DNA of 54,336 nucleotides, from NCBI GenBank assembly GCA_947625505.1, contig CANQON010000010.1, positions 1 to 54,336 on the forward strand. Direction: 5' to 3'. The notes below the pieces were generated by a model, which worked only from the letters and a program-made list of their open reading frames with translations, did not search any database and was not told the DNA's origin. Position 1 is the stretch's first letter, and each line of letters opens with the position of its first letter. Positions 8,721 to 17,360 of the stretch are shown piece after piece. Source of the DNA: an uncultured Bacilli bacterium. Lineage in GTDB: Bacteria; Bacillota_I; Bacilli_A; RF39; UBA660. The position numbers were made by a program, and so were the translations under genes.

Positions 8721-9732
8721 TCTTGTCTAAAATCCACTCTTGTAAATATTTAATCTTGGTATGACAATAGTCACATTCAGCTTTATTAATATCAAGAGAA
8801 GCTCCACAATTATGACACATAATTATATTAACACCATCTTGAACTTTCATCGTACCATTAACATTTTTATACATAGTATATGTTTCATGTTTAATTTTTG
8901 ATACTATTTTATTATTATGATAATATACAATTCTTACTTGGGCATGTACATCAACATATTGCTTACTATTAACAACATAATCACTAAATTTTTCATAATC
9001 TAGGATATCATAATCAATAACATCAGGCTTTTCATAATAATATTTTCTTATTTCATAATTCAAATTATTAAAGAAAGCTTTTTTATTAATTTTAGTTCTT
9101 TCCCAAAAAAGTATTTGCTCTTTATTTTGTCTTTCTTTATATTTTTTTATAGGTCCTATAACAATATAAGCATCAATAGTATAGAATAAATAATATAGTA
9201 TTAAAGATAAAATAATGCCATACACTAATACTTTTAATATATCGATATTATTAAATGTACGAGATGTATATTTAATAAAGAAATAACTAATTATTAAACT
9301 AATAATTAAATCAATAATAGCTGTAATAAAGCGATAAATATTACTATGAATAACATGATCATAATGATACTTACCTCCTAAATCTTTATCACTATAATCA
9401 ATATTATAATAGGTATTGCAATAAGGACATCCATCAATAAAATTTCTTAACTTTGATACCATTCCACAGTTAGGACATTCATAATCATCATCAATTTGTT
9501 TAGGAGAAATAAAAGTATATTCAATACGAGAATCAAATAACTTTTCAACATGTTTTAAAACATTATTTACATAATATTTTTTTTCACATCTAATTCCTGA
9601 TGTAATATCATCATTTTTTTCTTCATTAGTATTACGTTCTAATATATTATTACCAACAATATACTTTGTTTTAATATTAATATTATATTTCTTTAATTTT
9701 TCTTTATGATAATTATCAGATATTAATGGCAT
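8707..9732 (-). CDS. zinc-ribbon membrane protein, last gene of the radical SAM operon
   Basis: 341 residues from the ATG at 9732, which has AGGGG eight bases upstream. An in-frame start further up would run through the neighbour's repeat tract and is rejected. Layout: an N-terminal soluble part, a zinc ribbon (CPNCG, CPYCN) at about residues 90-115, two hydrophobic segments of roughly 20-25 residues in the middle, an alpha/beta region resembling Tim44-like domains (weak), and a C-terminal ribbon with CHNCG and CDYCH. It starts ten bases after the poly-Asn gene stops, so it is co-translated with it. Role unknown; a membrane partner of the radical SAM pathway is an inference from position only. 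Confidence 0.75.
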   Translation of the reverse strand: MPLISDNYHKEKLKKYNINIKTKYIVGNNILERNTNEEKNDDITSGIRCEKKYYVNNVLKHVEKLFDSRIEYTFISPKQIDDDYECPNCGMVSKLRNFIDGCPYCNTYYNIDYSDKDLGGKYHYDHVIHSNIYRFITAIIDLIISLIISYFFIKYTSRTFNNIDILKVLVYGIILSLILYYLFYTIDAYIVIGPIKKYKERQNKEQILFWERTKINKKAFFNNLNYEIRKYYYEKPDVIDYDILDYEKFSDYVVNSKQYVDVHAQVRIVYYHNNKIVSKIKHETYTMYKNVNGTMKVQDGVNIIMCHNCGASLDINKAECDYCHTKIKYLQEWILDKKKDE

Positions 9733-9742
9733 AAGCATTCCC

Positions 9743-10105
9743 CTATCTATTATTGTTATTATTGTTATTATTATTGTTGTTATTATTGTTGTTTGATGAA
9801 GATCCACCACTACTATGTCCACCAGATGAAGGAGTATAATGAGGTTTTAAACGTAAATAATTTTTAGATAAAGTTAGTCCATCTATACTACTATTTATGC
9901 ATCTAGATACAATGGAATAAACTATTTGATTTTTAACCATAAATGATAAAACATTTGTTGAACCTAATATCATACCATCAGGATTTTTTTCTAAGAAATT
10001 ATATATTAAATCTAAATCATCTTTAGTTAAATTATAATGTTGTGTTAAGTCAACACATCTTTTTTTTCTTATTAATTCTTCATATGTTTCAGGTTCTTTA
10101 TTCAT
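9743..10105 (-). CDS. 120-residue protein with Gly/Ser/His and poly-Asn tail; possible modified-peptide precursor
   Basis: Residues 1-90 form a compact, mixed-charge domain. Residues 91-104 are a TPSSGGHSSGG-type linker, followed by 15 consecutive Asn (105-119) and a terminal Arg. The Asn run is encoded by a mixed AAC/AAT triplet tract. The gene overlaps the end of the upstream radical SAM gene by 8 bases, showing tight translational coupling. A leader-like domain plus a low-complexity tail beside a SPASM enzyme is the usual layout of radical-SAM-modified ribosomal peptides, so it is a candidate substrate. It could equally be a structural partner whose tail is only a disordered tether. No Cys-rich core is present. 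Confidence 0.7.
   Translation of the reverse strand: MNKEPETYEELIRKKRCVDLTQHYNLTKDDLDLIYNFLEKNPDGMILGSTNVLSFMVKNQIVYSIVSRCINSSIDGLTLSKNYLRLKPHYTPSSGGHSSGGSSSNNNNNNNNNNNNNNNR
9749..9793 (-). repeat. AAY triplet microsatellite encoding poly-Asn
   Basis: Fifteen consecutive AAC/AAT codons. The two codons alternate irregularly, so the tract is not a pure slippage repeat. Length variation would change only the Asn count and not the frame. Confidence 0.85.
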
Positions 10106-11849
10106 TTTTTAACTCCTTATCTATATAATAGAATTCCATATTTTGAAAAGGTAAATTAATGGCTTGAATATGATAATAAGCATTATTTTTTTGTTTCGTA
10201 TAATGATAATCTCTTAAAGATGTTGTAGTAAAGAAAATGTTATTAGATGTATCCATCGTTAAATAATTTTTATATTCTTTAATAAGATTAGTTAAATCAT
10301 ATACATAATAATCTTCCTTATCAGACGTATTTTGATCTAATACCCCTTTATATACTTGGTGAGTCATAACATGTTGTTGTTTCAAGCGATTTTCATCGCC
10401 ATAAGTAATCATATTACCACTAAGCAACATAATATATAAAGCATTATTTAGAGGATAATCGCATTCTTCCTCTATCATATTTTTCTTCATATATATCTTT
10501 ATCTTACTATTAGGTGTTAGATATATAAAGTCACGTCCCTTTTTTAAAATTTGTGATTCTAAAGGATATTCAACATCATCTACTTTTAAAATAAATGATT
10601 TATCATCATATATATATTTTAATTTAGGATCATTTTGGATTAATTCCTCTAACATAGGATAATCATTATTATTTACTTTAGGACGATATTGTTCACTATT
10701 TTCCGTACGCATTTTAATCATATAATTATAAACAGATTCTTCATTATACGCATCTTTTAGATAATTACGATCTTTATATAATTCTTGTTGTAATTTACAA
10801 GTATAACTTTTATTTGTCTTATAAGTGTTTTTGACAAAAGGACATCCTGTCTTACATAAATATAAATATCCACATTGTAAGCATTCTTCATTAAATGGTT
10901 CTTTATTATGATTTAAAAATATTTTATTAAAAGCATTATCTAAAATATTTTGAATAGTATCTTTATAAATATTACCATAGTAATAATCAGGATGTTTTTG
11001 TCCTCTAACACACGAATAGATATCACCATTCTTTTCTAAAAGGAAAAACTTTTCACCACAATTATCACAATTAGTACAATATTCGGGTCCAAATTCATTA
11101 AACCATGGGCCATTAACTCCTAAATCTAAATCCGTACCATCAAATTCTTGATGCATACGTTTATAAAAAGTTACTTGTTCTTCTTCACTCATATGATGTA
11201 GGATATCATTAGAATTATAATCAAACCCAATCATAAAGTTAAAATCATTCATATCTAAACAAGTATTTTTATGTAAATATTTAATATCTTCAACAATTTG
11301 ATCTAAATATTTATAATGCTCTTTAAATATGGTTGCCGAAACTTTTTTCTTATTAGGTATGCTTTCTAACAACTTAATGTTATCTAATATCTTAGTAAGT
11401 GTTTTTTGGTTATTTTTAGTTACACGATATTCATCATGTAAAAGTAAAGGCAAATCTAAACTACCAGATATCGATACATTATATTCTTTAATCGTATCGA
11501 TATGTTCTTCTAAATTATATAGATTTGTTTTAATATGAGGATTACCAATCTTAAATCCGCCATTTGTAATTATTTCTTTATTAGTTTGATAATAATCACT
11601 AATATAAGCAATTAAATCATGAAAATCTTTTTTACTTAAAGTTGTTACTTCTCCTCCATGTAAAGAAATATTAAAAGGTATAACATTACTTTCTTTAAAC
11701 TTTTCAATAGCGAATTTTAAAGTATCTAAAGCCTTATAATTAGTTTTTTCATCTTTGGTATTATCTTCTAAGTAACAATATTTACATCCCATATTACATG
11801 CCATTGTAGGCACATAAAGTAAATGAATATATTTATAATTATTATTCAT
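10098..11849 (-). CDS. radical SAM/SPASM enzyme (peptide or protein maturase type)
   Basis: 583 residues. The radical SAM cluster motif is CNMGCKYC (Cys18, 22, 25), followed by a SAM-binding GGE-like segment (HGGEVT). A complete SPASM domain is present: Cys264-x10-Gly-x4-Cys280, then Cys323-x2-Cys-x5-Cys-x3-Cys336 and Cys351, plus Cys258 and Cys261. This predicts one radical cluster and two auxiliary iron-sulfur clusters, as in anSME-type and RiPP-modifying enzymes. Residues 390-583 form an extra C-terminal, probably beta-rich domain not typical of sulfatase maturases. It lies 8 bases after the LRR gene and overlaps the poly-Asn gene by 8. No sulfatase is nearby, so a neighbouring small protein is the more likely substrate (inference). 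Confidence 0.9.
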   Translation of the reverse strand: MNNNYKYIHLLYVPTMACNMGCKYCYLEDNTKDEKTNYKALDTLKFAIEKFKESNVIPFNISLHGGEVTTLSKKDFHDLIAYISDYYQTNKEIITNGGFKIGNPHIKTNLYNLEEHIDTIKEYNVSISGSLDLPLLLHDEYRVTKNNQKTLTKILDNIKLLESIPNKKKVSATIFKEHYKYLDQIVEDIKYLHKNTCLDMNDFNFMIGFDYNSNDILHHMSEEEQVTFYKRMHQEFDGTDLDLGVNGPWFNEFGPEYCTNCDNCGEKFFLLEKNGDIYSCVRGQKHPDYYYGNIYKDTIQNILDNAFNKIFLNHNKEPFNEECLQCGYLYLCKTGCPFVKNTYKTNKSYTCKLQQELYKDRNYLKDAYNEESVYNYMIKMRTENSEQYRPKVNNNDYPMLEELIQNDPKLKYIYDDKSFILKVDDVEYPLESQILKKGRDFIYLTPNSKIKIYMKKNMIEEECDYPLNNALYIMLLSGNMITYGDENRLKQQHVMTHQVYKGVLDQNTSDKEDYYVYDLTNLIKEYKNYLTMDTSNNIFFTTTSLRDYHYTKQKNNAYYHIQAINLPFQNMEFYYIDKELKNE

Positions 11850-11857
11850 AATTCCCC

Positions 11858-13513
11858 CTAGTAATCAAAAGGATAATTGGTATCAGTATATATTTCTTCA
11901 CCATAACGATGGATAGTTGTAGGACTTTCTTTAAAAGCACGACTATTAACTTGTGTACTTCTAGGTATAAAAATTGTTTTTAAATTACTACATTGACGGA
12001 AAGCAGATGAACCAATTTCTTTTAAAGAACTATTTTCACTTATTGTTACTTCACTTAGTGATGAACAACCATAGAAAGCATGTCCACCAATACGCACTAC
12101 TTTATCAGGAATATTAATCTTCTCTAAGCGATAACAATTTTCAAAAGTATTTCCCCTAATCTCTTCTATGTTATTAGAAAGTTCTATATCTTTTAAAGCT
12201 GTACAATTATAGAATGCTTCTCCTCCTAAATAAGTTAAAGAATTAGGTAGTTTTACTTTTTCAAGTGATGTACAATTATAAAAAGCACTTCCCCCTAAAT
12301 ATTCTAAATGCTCTGGAATATTAACTTCTTTTAAATTACGATCATTAGCGAATGCTTCTCCACGGATTTCGACAATCGTATCAGGTAAAGTTACTTTCTT
12401 TAGAAAAGGCATATTAGAAAAAGCATTTCCACGTAAACTAACAACAGGCTTCTTATTATGTATTTCTGGAATAGTTGCTTCTTTAAAATTAGTTAAACCA
12501 AAAGTATAGAATCTAACAGCATATCCATTACTGGTTGATTCATAAATAATATGGGGTTCAAAAAAGATCGTCAAAGGAAGAAGAATACCTGCTATTAACC
12601 CAACAATTAAACTAATATGACTAGAATCAGTAGTTAAATTTTCTTTAACACTCATAACAATATTAGATATTTTTTCACTAGGGCGAGCTTTTACTTGCTT
12701 AACTAAATATTTCATCATATTCATACGATGTGATAAAAAAGCATATATAACTAAAATAATTAAACCAATAAGATATGTATAAAATGGAAAATGGAAAAAG
12801 ATTAAAGATATATAGACAAATACTAATACTGAAAAAATAATATTTAATATTTGTTTTCTTTTTACAATATCCATAGGTAATAATTTTGTATTCATATCAA
12901 ACTTAGCTTTAGCCATCTCTTTTTTAATAAATGTCTCAATTAAAGTATCTTCTGGTAAAGCATACATAGCATCAAAAGCACTAGGTAAAACTGTATTATT
13001 TACTGCTTGGTTTGGATCAAGACTTACAACAACATTATTACCATCAAAAGGAGCTCCACAATTAATACAAAATTTATCTGTAACTAATAAAGTATTACCA
13101 CATTTAGCGCATTTTAAATTAATACTATTAGAATTATTAGTAGGTGTAGATATAGGAGTACTTGTTCTTACTGTTTTAACTTTACCTTTAGCTGAAGATA
13201 AAGGTAATAAAACAAATCCTCCTACAAAAATAGATATAATATCAACCACAATAGCAAATTCTGGACTAATTAAATCTAAAAAGATTAATATCATAACCCT
13301 AATCCAAAATAATTTCCAAAAGCTTGATTTACCATTAATAGGCCCTACAAGTTGTGAAAGTGGTAAAAGCATAAATACTGAAGCATGTATGGAAATAAAT
13401 ACATGAGTTAATAATGCTGAAATTATATTTACTGATGATGTATCTCCTGAAGCAAAGACAATCATTGGTATTAAAGTTATTATTAAAAATAATATATATC
13501 TAATTAATTTCAT
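11858..13513 (-). CDS. membrane protein with zinc ribbon and BspA-type leucine-rich repeats
   Basis: 551 residues. Order: an N-terminal hydrophobic/signal-like segment (1-22), two more membrane segments to about residue 105, a zinc ribbon with CAKCG and CINCGAPFD (about 135-160), further membrane helices at about 220-265 and 300-325, and from about 365 on roughly six LRR_5 repeats of the pattern AFxNCTSLEKVKLPNSL. Such repeats are usually ligand- or surface-binding, so the C-terminus is probably extracytoplasmic. First gene of the operon with the radical SAM enzyme, preceded by an extended -10 promoter and a GGGAG site. It may be a receptor or scaffold; its function is not known. Confidence 0.82.
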   Translation of the reverse strand: MKLIRYILFLIITLIPMIVFASGDTSSVNIISALLTHVFISIHASVFMLLPLSQLVGPINGKSSFWKLFWIRVMILIFLDLISPEFAIVVDIISIFVGGFVLLPLSSAKGKVKTVRTSTPISTPTNNSNSINLKCAKCGNTLLVTDKFCINCGAPFDGNNVVVSLDPNQAVNNTVLPSAFDAMYALPEDTLIETFIKKEMAKAKFDMNTKLLPMDIVKRKQILNIIFSVLVFVYISLIFFHFPFYTYLIGLIILVIYAFLSHRMNMMKYLVKQVKARPSEKISNIVMSVKENLTTDSSHISLIVGLIAGILLPLTIFFEPHIIYESTSNGYAVRFYTFGLTNFKEATIPEIHNKKPVVSLRGNAFSNMPFLKKVTLPDTIVEIRGEAFANDRNLKEVNIPEHLEYLGGSAFYNCTSLEKVKLPNSLTYLGGEAFYNCTALKDIELSNNIEEIRGNTFENCYRLEKINIPDKVVRIGGHAFYGCSSLSEVTISENSSLKEIGSSAFRQCSNLKTIFIPRSTQVNSRAFKESPTTIHRYGEEIYTDTNYPFDY

Positions 13514-13542
13514 ACTACACTCCCTACTCTTTTACTATAACA

Positions 13543-13551
13543 ATTATAACA
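13543..13551 (-). promoter_or_regulatory. extended -10 promoter of the radical SAM operon
   Basis: TGTTATAAT on the minus strand about 30 bases before the LRR gene and just after the terminator of the nuclease gene. Confidence 0.55.
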
Positions 13552-13557
13552 TATTAC

Positions 13558-13587
13558 CAAAAGAAAAAGATTACTAAATTGTAATCT
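13558..13587 (-). terminator. terminator of the nuclease gene
   Basis: Minus strand AGATTAC, six-base loop, GTAATCT and a T-rich run, starting at the gene's stop codon. Confidence 0.8.
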
Positions 13588-14302
13588 AATTACTTTTTAA
13601 AGAACTATCTCCTGTTTTATAATCAATCTCAATACCTTCCTGAACATTATAAGCATAAATATTAAATTTAATTCCTTTACCATTATCTTCAATAGAATAA
13701 GCTTCCATTAAAACACCACTTGCTACTAAATTGTCAAATTCATAAATAGGTGTTACACGATATAAGACATGGTTATGAGTATCTTTTACATAATTAGCAA
13801 CATCATTTTCAAAATCAACCATTACTGTCTTATTTAAATGACTAGTACAAGTAATTAAATTTTTCGTATTAGCATTCTCTCCTGTTAATTGATATCCTAT
13901 TAGATGACAACGATTATATAAATATTTACCACTTACGATATCATATTTAGCTAAATGCCAACCACTAGGTTTAACCATACCAATACTTCCTCTTTCTTCC
14001 GTTGGCATTGTTTCAATACCTACTAAAGCTGTAGCTACACCACAACGCCCTAAAGAATCTAAAGGACTATACTCTTCTTTAGGAGCTAATGTTAATTCGT
14101 CTTTATCAAAATAAGGCTCATTATTATTAATAATGACATAATCATCTCCATGATAATCAGGTATATCTTTTAAACTATAACTTGGCTCTTTAGAAACACT
14201 ATTAGATACATCATAATTAATATCATCTTTATAATAAATAATAAGACCAACTACTAATAAAATGAAAAGATATATTAATTTACGGAAATATCTTCTTTTC
14301 AT
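13586..14302 (-). CDS. membrane-anchored DNA/RNA non-specific endonuclease
   Basis: 238 residues. Residues 7-24 form a signal anchor, then a secreted nuclease domain of the EndA/streptococcal DNase type. The His-metal-finger motif is YNRCHLIGYQLTGEN followed by NTKNLIT; the usual D/N-R-G/S-H reads NRCH here, keeping the general-base His and the downstream Asn that holds the metal. Surface nucleases of this family degrade extracellular DNA or take part in DNA uptake. It is a single-gene unit with promoter TGTTATAAT and a GGTGATGAT ribosome site. No competence genes are nearby, so a nutrient or biofilm role is as likely. Confidence 0.87.
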   Translation of the reverse strand: MKRRYFRKLIYLFILLVVGLIIYYKDDINYDVSNSVSKEPSYSLKDIPDYHGDDYVIINNNEPYFDKDELTLAPKEEYSPLDSLGRCGVATALVGIETMPTEERGSIGMVKPSGWHLAKYDIVSGKYLYNRCHLIGYQLTGENANTKNLITCTSHLNKTVMVDFENDVANYVKDTHNHVLYRVTPIYEFDNLVASGVLMEAYSIEDNGKGIKFNIYAYNVQEGIEIDYKTGDSSLKSN

Positions 14303-14318
14303 ATCATCACCTATTATA

Positions 14319-14327
14319 ATTATAACA
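14319..14327 (-). promoter_or_regulatory. extended -10 promoter of the nuclease gene
   Basis: TGTTATAAT on the minus strand 17 bases before the ATG, directly downstream of the preceding terminator. Confidence 0.55.
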
Positions 14328-14328
14328 T

Positions 14329-14352
14329 AAAAAAATAATCTTAAAGATTATT
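14329..14352 (-). terminator. terminator of the YiiX-like gene
   Basis: Minus strand AATAATC, five-base loop, GATTATT, then seven T. The gene's stop codon is in the loop. Confidence 0.8.
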
Positions 14353-14877
14353 ATTTTGTAAATGATAGTTATGTAATATACCCTTATACTCTAGTGATAA
14401 ATTTTCAACAAACTGAAAATCATTAGGTTTAGTAGGTATTGGAAGATCTAAATCAATCTTAGCCTCATCAATTAAATATTTAACAAACTCTGCACAATAA
14501 AATCTTTTATTGCGTTTTAAATTTAAATGAGCTCCTACAGCAACTAAACCTAACATATTAAATTTATAATCATGATGATGTTGTTTAATATGTTCAACGA
14601 TTGTCTTCATTTTTAAATATTGTTCATCAGTAACCATTAAAGCATATACTGCAGCTTTGGTTTTACGGAAACGATGAAAAGTACCCCATTTAACATTTTC
14701 ATGAACAAAGCCTCCAATAAAAGGATTATATGGACGAAGGCGACCAAAACTATACATTTCATTTAAGTCAATGTCAAAAGCTAAAGAAGCATGAGCAAAT
14801 TCATCACGCGTATATATTTTAATTAATCGAGATAATATTGTTCCTGTATCAGTTAATACAATATATACTTTACGCAT
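14341..14877 (-). CDS. YiiX/NlpC-P60-like papain-fold cysteine hydrolase
   Basis: 178 residues, no signal peptide. Near the N-terminus FAHASLAF supplies the His (residue 29) and near residue 128 FYCAEFVKYL supplies the Cys. His before Cys is the circularly permuted order of the YiiX/LRAT-like branch of the NlpC/P60 superfamily. Members hydrolyse amide or acyl bonds in peptidoglycan or lipids; this one looks cytoplasmic or exported by another route, and its substrate is not evident. The ATG at 14877 is preferred: AGGAGG lies six bases upstream, whereas the ATG two codons earlier abuts the ribosome site. Own promoter and terminator. Confidence 0.8.
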   Translation of the reverse strand: MRKVYIVLTDTGTILSRLIKIYTRDEFAHASLAFDIDLNEMYSFGRLRPYNPFIGGFVHENVKWGTFHRFRKTKAAVYALMVTDEQYLKMKTIVEHIKQHHHDYKFNMLGLVAVGAHLNLKRNKRFYCAEFVKYLIDEAKIDLDLPIPTKPNDFQFVENLSLEYKGILHNYHLQNNNL

Positions 14878-14898
14878 ACTCATCCTCCTAACGTTTTA

Positions 14899-14927
14899 AT
14901 TATACCCTATCTTAATTTTGATAGCAA
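14899..14927 (-). promoter_or_regulatory. promoter of the YiiX-like gene
   Basis: Minus strand TTGCTA (14927-14922), 17-bp spacer, TATAAT (14904-14899). Confidence 0.75.
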
Positions 14928-14930
14928 GTA

Positions 14931-14952
14931 AAAAGTAGTCTAAAGACTACTT
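14931..14952 (-). terminator. terminator of the membrane-protein gene
   Basis: Minus strand AAGTAGTC, loop TTTA, GACTACTT, then a short T-rich run. The TAG stop (14949-14947) is part of the first arm. Confidence 0.75.
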
Positions 14953-16227
14953 ATAGAATGTTAAATTTTTATTATCTATTTCTGATTTATCAAAAGGCGC
15001 TACAGACTTATACCCATATTCACGTACTTCGCCTAATTTATGTTCATTTGATTCCGTTGTATATTTACGATATTCATAAACGTAAACATTACTATCATTA
15101 TCATCATAAGTATAAACTAGTAAAGACTTATATCTTTCACCTATATCATTAGTTTTTTCCATATAGTCATCTTCAAAAGCTAAATAGATATCATCTTTAT
15201 ATTTATTTCTTATTTCGGAACTAATATTTTCTTTATCTTCAGAAGTAAAGTTTATAGAAGAGTCAAAAGCATGAATTGATGTTTGATAACTTCTACCTTC
15301 ACGAATACTATAAAAATAGAAAATAGAGAATGATAAAGTTAAACCACATAATATAAAGATAACATTATAAATGATAGATTTCTTTAAATAATCCAACCAT
15401 CCAAGGCGATATTTTTTATCATTTTTTCTAAATCCATAGTATTCACTTTTAGCAAGTGGATAATACATAATAATCAATAAATATACAAAGAAACATACAT
15501 ATAAAATACGTATTAAATTAGATGACTCATGAAGTACTTGTGGTAAAAACAATAAGTAAAACATTGATAAAATAAAATATGGACGATTACTAACTATTCT
15601 TCTTTTATATTTATCATTCTTTTTATTATTAACATTAAAGGTATTTATATTACCTGCAACTGCCGATACAACTAACATATCAGCTTTAGTTTCATCATTT
15701 TCATTTTTAGGTTCACGAGCTATATATCCTTGATATATGATAGTTACTGTCATAAGTAAAGTCATAGCAAGCAAAGTTAATTCATATATACCAGTTATAC
15801 TATAAAAATTAATTAAAGAAAGTAATATAACATTAAATACTAAAGCACCAATTAATAAAACTAAAGATATTTTACGCATCTTATCATATTTTTTCTTTTC
15901 TTCGTTAATAGCGACTATTGGTAAATTAGTTTTCTTTTCTTTAACTAATAAAATAATACTTAATAAACTAAACGCTACTGCTAAAAAACAGAATAACCAA
16001 GCTTCAGGTTCATTTTTAAAAACTAAATAAAAATCAAAAACATAAAATAATTCCGTTGTTGTAAATAAAGGTACTAAATCATTACTTTCTTTTTGTGACA
16101 TTAAAAAAGAATTACCTAGATATAGTATTAATAAATATACAACTAACATAAAAGGACTTGTATCACCTGTAAATAATAACAAAGTTGCTGTAACAATAAT
16201 TGCTAAAAGTCCAATAACTTTTCTCAT
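14947..16227 (-). CDS. multi-pass membrane protein of unknown function
   Basis: 426 residues. Hydrophobic segments at about 5-42, 55-110, 118-172 and 215-310 give eight to ten membrane helices. One hydrophilic loop near residues 170-215 includes NVNNKKNDKYKRR, and a soluble C-terminal domain of about 115 residues rich in Asp, Glu and Tyr begins near 310. No family recognised and no transport motif seen. GAGGGAG lies before the ATG. Its promoter faces away from the kinase gene's, across a 115-bp spacer. Confidence 0.75.
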   Translation of the reverse strand: MRKVIGLLAIIVTATLLLFTGDTSPFMLVVYLLILYLGNSFLMSQKESNDLVPLFTTTELFYVFDFYLVFKNEPEAWLFCFLAVAFSLLSIILLVKEKKTNLPIVAINEEKKKYDKMRKISLVLLIGALVFNVILLSLINFYSITGIYELTLLAMTLLMTVTIIYQGYIAREPKNENDETKADMLVVSAVAGNINTFNVNNKKNDKYKRRIVSNRPYFILSMFYLLFLPQVLHESSNLIRILYVCFFVYLLIIMYYPLAKSEYYGFRKNDKKYRLGWLDYLKKSIIYNVIFILCGLTLSFSIFYFYSIREGRSYQTSIHAFDSSINFTSEDKENISSEIRNKYKDDIYLAFEDDYMEKTNDIGERYKSLLVYTYDDNDSNVYVYEYRKYTTESNEHKLGEVREYGYKSVAPFDKSEIDNKNLTFYK

Positions 16228-16260
16228 AATACTCCCTCTTCCATTCTTATACTATAATAA

Positions 16261-16289
16261 ATTATAAGTTATTTAAGGCAATAAGTCAA
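16261..16289 (-). promoter_or_regulatory. promoter of the membrane-protein gene
   Basis: Minus strand TTGACT (16289-16284), 17-bp spacer, TATAAT (16266-16261). Confidence 0.8.
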
Positions 16290-16292
16290 TAT

Positions 16293-16321
16293 TTGGTGAT
16301 ACTATACTTTTGTGATATAAT
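16293..16321 (+). promoter_or_regulatory. promoter of the kinase gene
   Basis: TTGGTG (16293-16298), 17-bp spacer, TATAAT (16316-16321). It lies back-to-back with the divergent promoter, only 3 bp between the two -35 boxes. Confidence 0.75.
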
Positions 16322-16342
16322 AGTTCCAATTTTGGGGATGAT

Positions 16343-17344
16343 ATGATGACTTTAGATGAATTAGATTTTGATAAATTAGAACATTTAGGATCAGGTACTT
16401 ATGGAAGTGTCTATCATTTAAATAATGATGCGATAAAAAAATATCATCCTTCTGTACCAGGTGTATTTGGTTATTTATCAAGTAATCCATGTCTACGTTT
16501 TTATAAAAAACGTGTTAAACGTTTAATAGCGCGTCGTAAAAAAGTAAAGTATACCGATCTCATCCATGATGAATTATATATAAATAATGCTTTTAAAGGT
16601 GTAATTGGAACGTATCATAAGGGAGTTAATTTAAGAGATATTAAAAATTTAAGTTTAGAAGAAAAAATAAGTATTGGACATCAACTAGTTAGAAATGCTG
16701 AAGAATTAACAAGACATCGTATTTATCATTTAGATTTTAAACCTAATAACATTATGTATACAACTAATAAAGAAGTCAAAATAATTGACTTAGATGATTG
16801 TTTTACCAAAGTAAGAATATTTCCTAGTTTCTTTTTAAAACGTCGTAGTAAATATTCTTTAAAGAAAGCTTTAATTGCTTTTTTTGATGAAAGTACGCAT
16901 TATTCGCTTGATGATCAAGTTTTAAATGAATTACCTATATATCAAAAAGGATACCCTTTTTATGTTCAAAAGAAAGTATCATATCGTGCTCTTCATCGTT
17001 ATTTAGAAGAAAGACGTACACCTTATGAATATGCTATTTTAACACCTAATGAATTAACTAATCCTATTTTAGAAGAACTTAAAACTTTTCTCAATTCTAG
17101 TTTAAAAGTTATCTTGTATTATGATAAAGCGCATACATATATTGATGGACAATACTTAAAAGATTTAATAATGTTAAAAAATTTAAATATTAGTGTTTAT
17201 GACATAATATGTCAAAAAGATCATAATACTGATCCCTTATCAGAATATTTAAATAGTCATTATACTAAAGGATATTATCGTTATGAAGATAATACTTTTA
17301 AATATCATTATATTGATAATCCTAAAGTATACATAAAAGCATAG
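16343..17344 (+). CDS. eukaryotic-like protein kinase domain protein
   Basis: 333 residues. Gly-rich loop GSGTYGSVY (16-24), lysine strand DAIKKYH (Lys32), catalytic loop HLDFKPNNIM (His129, Asp131, Lys133, Asn136) and metal-binding strand IIDLDD (Asp149 or Asp151). All residues needed for phosphotransfer are present, but HRD reads HLD and DFG reads DLD, as in atypical RIO/ABC1/aminoglycoside-kinase-like branches. The Arg/Lys-rich insert at about 52-70 and a C-terminal region of about 150 residues have no clear assignment. No membrane helix or PASTA domain, so it is not the cell-wall kinase PknB/PrkC. A GGGG ribosome site precedes ATGATG. Substrate unknown. Confidence 0.8.
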   Translation: MMTLDELDFDKLEHLGSGTYGSVYHLNNDAIKKYHPSVPGVFGYLSSNPCLRFYKKRVKRLIARRKKVKYTDLIHDELYINNAFKGVIGTYHKGVNLRDIKNLSLEEKISIGHQLVRNAEELTRHRIYHLDFKPNNIMYTTNKEVKIIDLDDCFTKVRIFPSFFLKRRSKYSLKKALIAFFDESTHYSLDDQVLNELPIYQKGYPFYVQKKVSYRALHRYLEERRTPYEYAILTPNELTNPILEELKTFLNSSLKVILYYDKAHTYIDGQYLKDLIMLKNLNISVYDIICQKDHNTDPLSEYLNSHYTKGYYRYEDNTFKYHYIDNPKVYIKA

Positions 17345-17360
17345 TATAAACTATGCTTTT
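17335..17360. terminator. bidirectional terminator between the kinase gene and copZ
   Basis: AAAAGCATAG, six-base loop, CTATGCTTTT, followed by T on both strands. The kinase stop codon lies in the first arm and the copZ stop just outside the second. Confidence 0.85.

Noticed and set aside
9733-9822. In-frame N-terminal extension of the zinc-ribbon gene beginning in the triplet repeat
   Set aside because: It would be the poly-Asn tract read in another frame (Ile/Thr repeats) and overlaps the upstream gene; a good ribosome site precedes the ATG at 9732.
14958-15152. 64-residue plus-strand frame rich in His and Tyr
   Set aside because: Antisense shadow of the soluble domain of the membrane protein; His/Tyr richness comes from reading Asp/Ile codons backwards.
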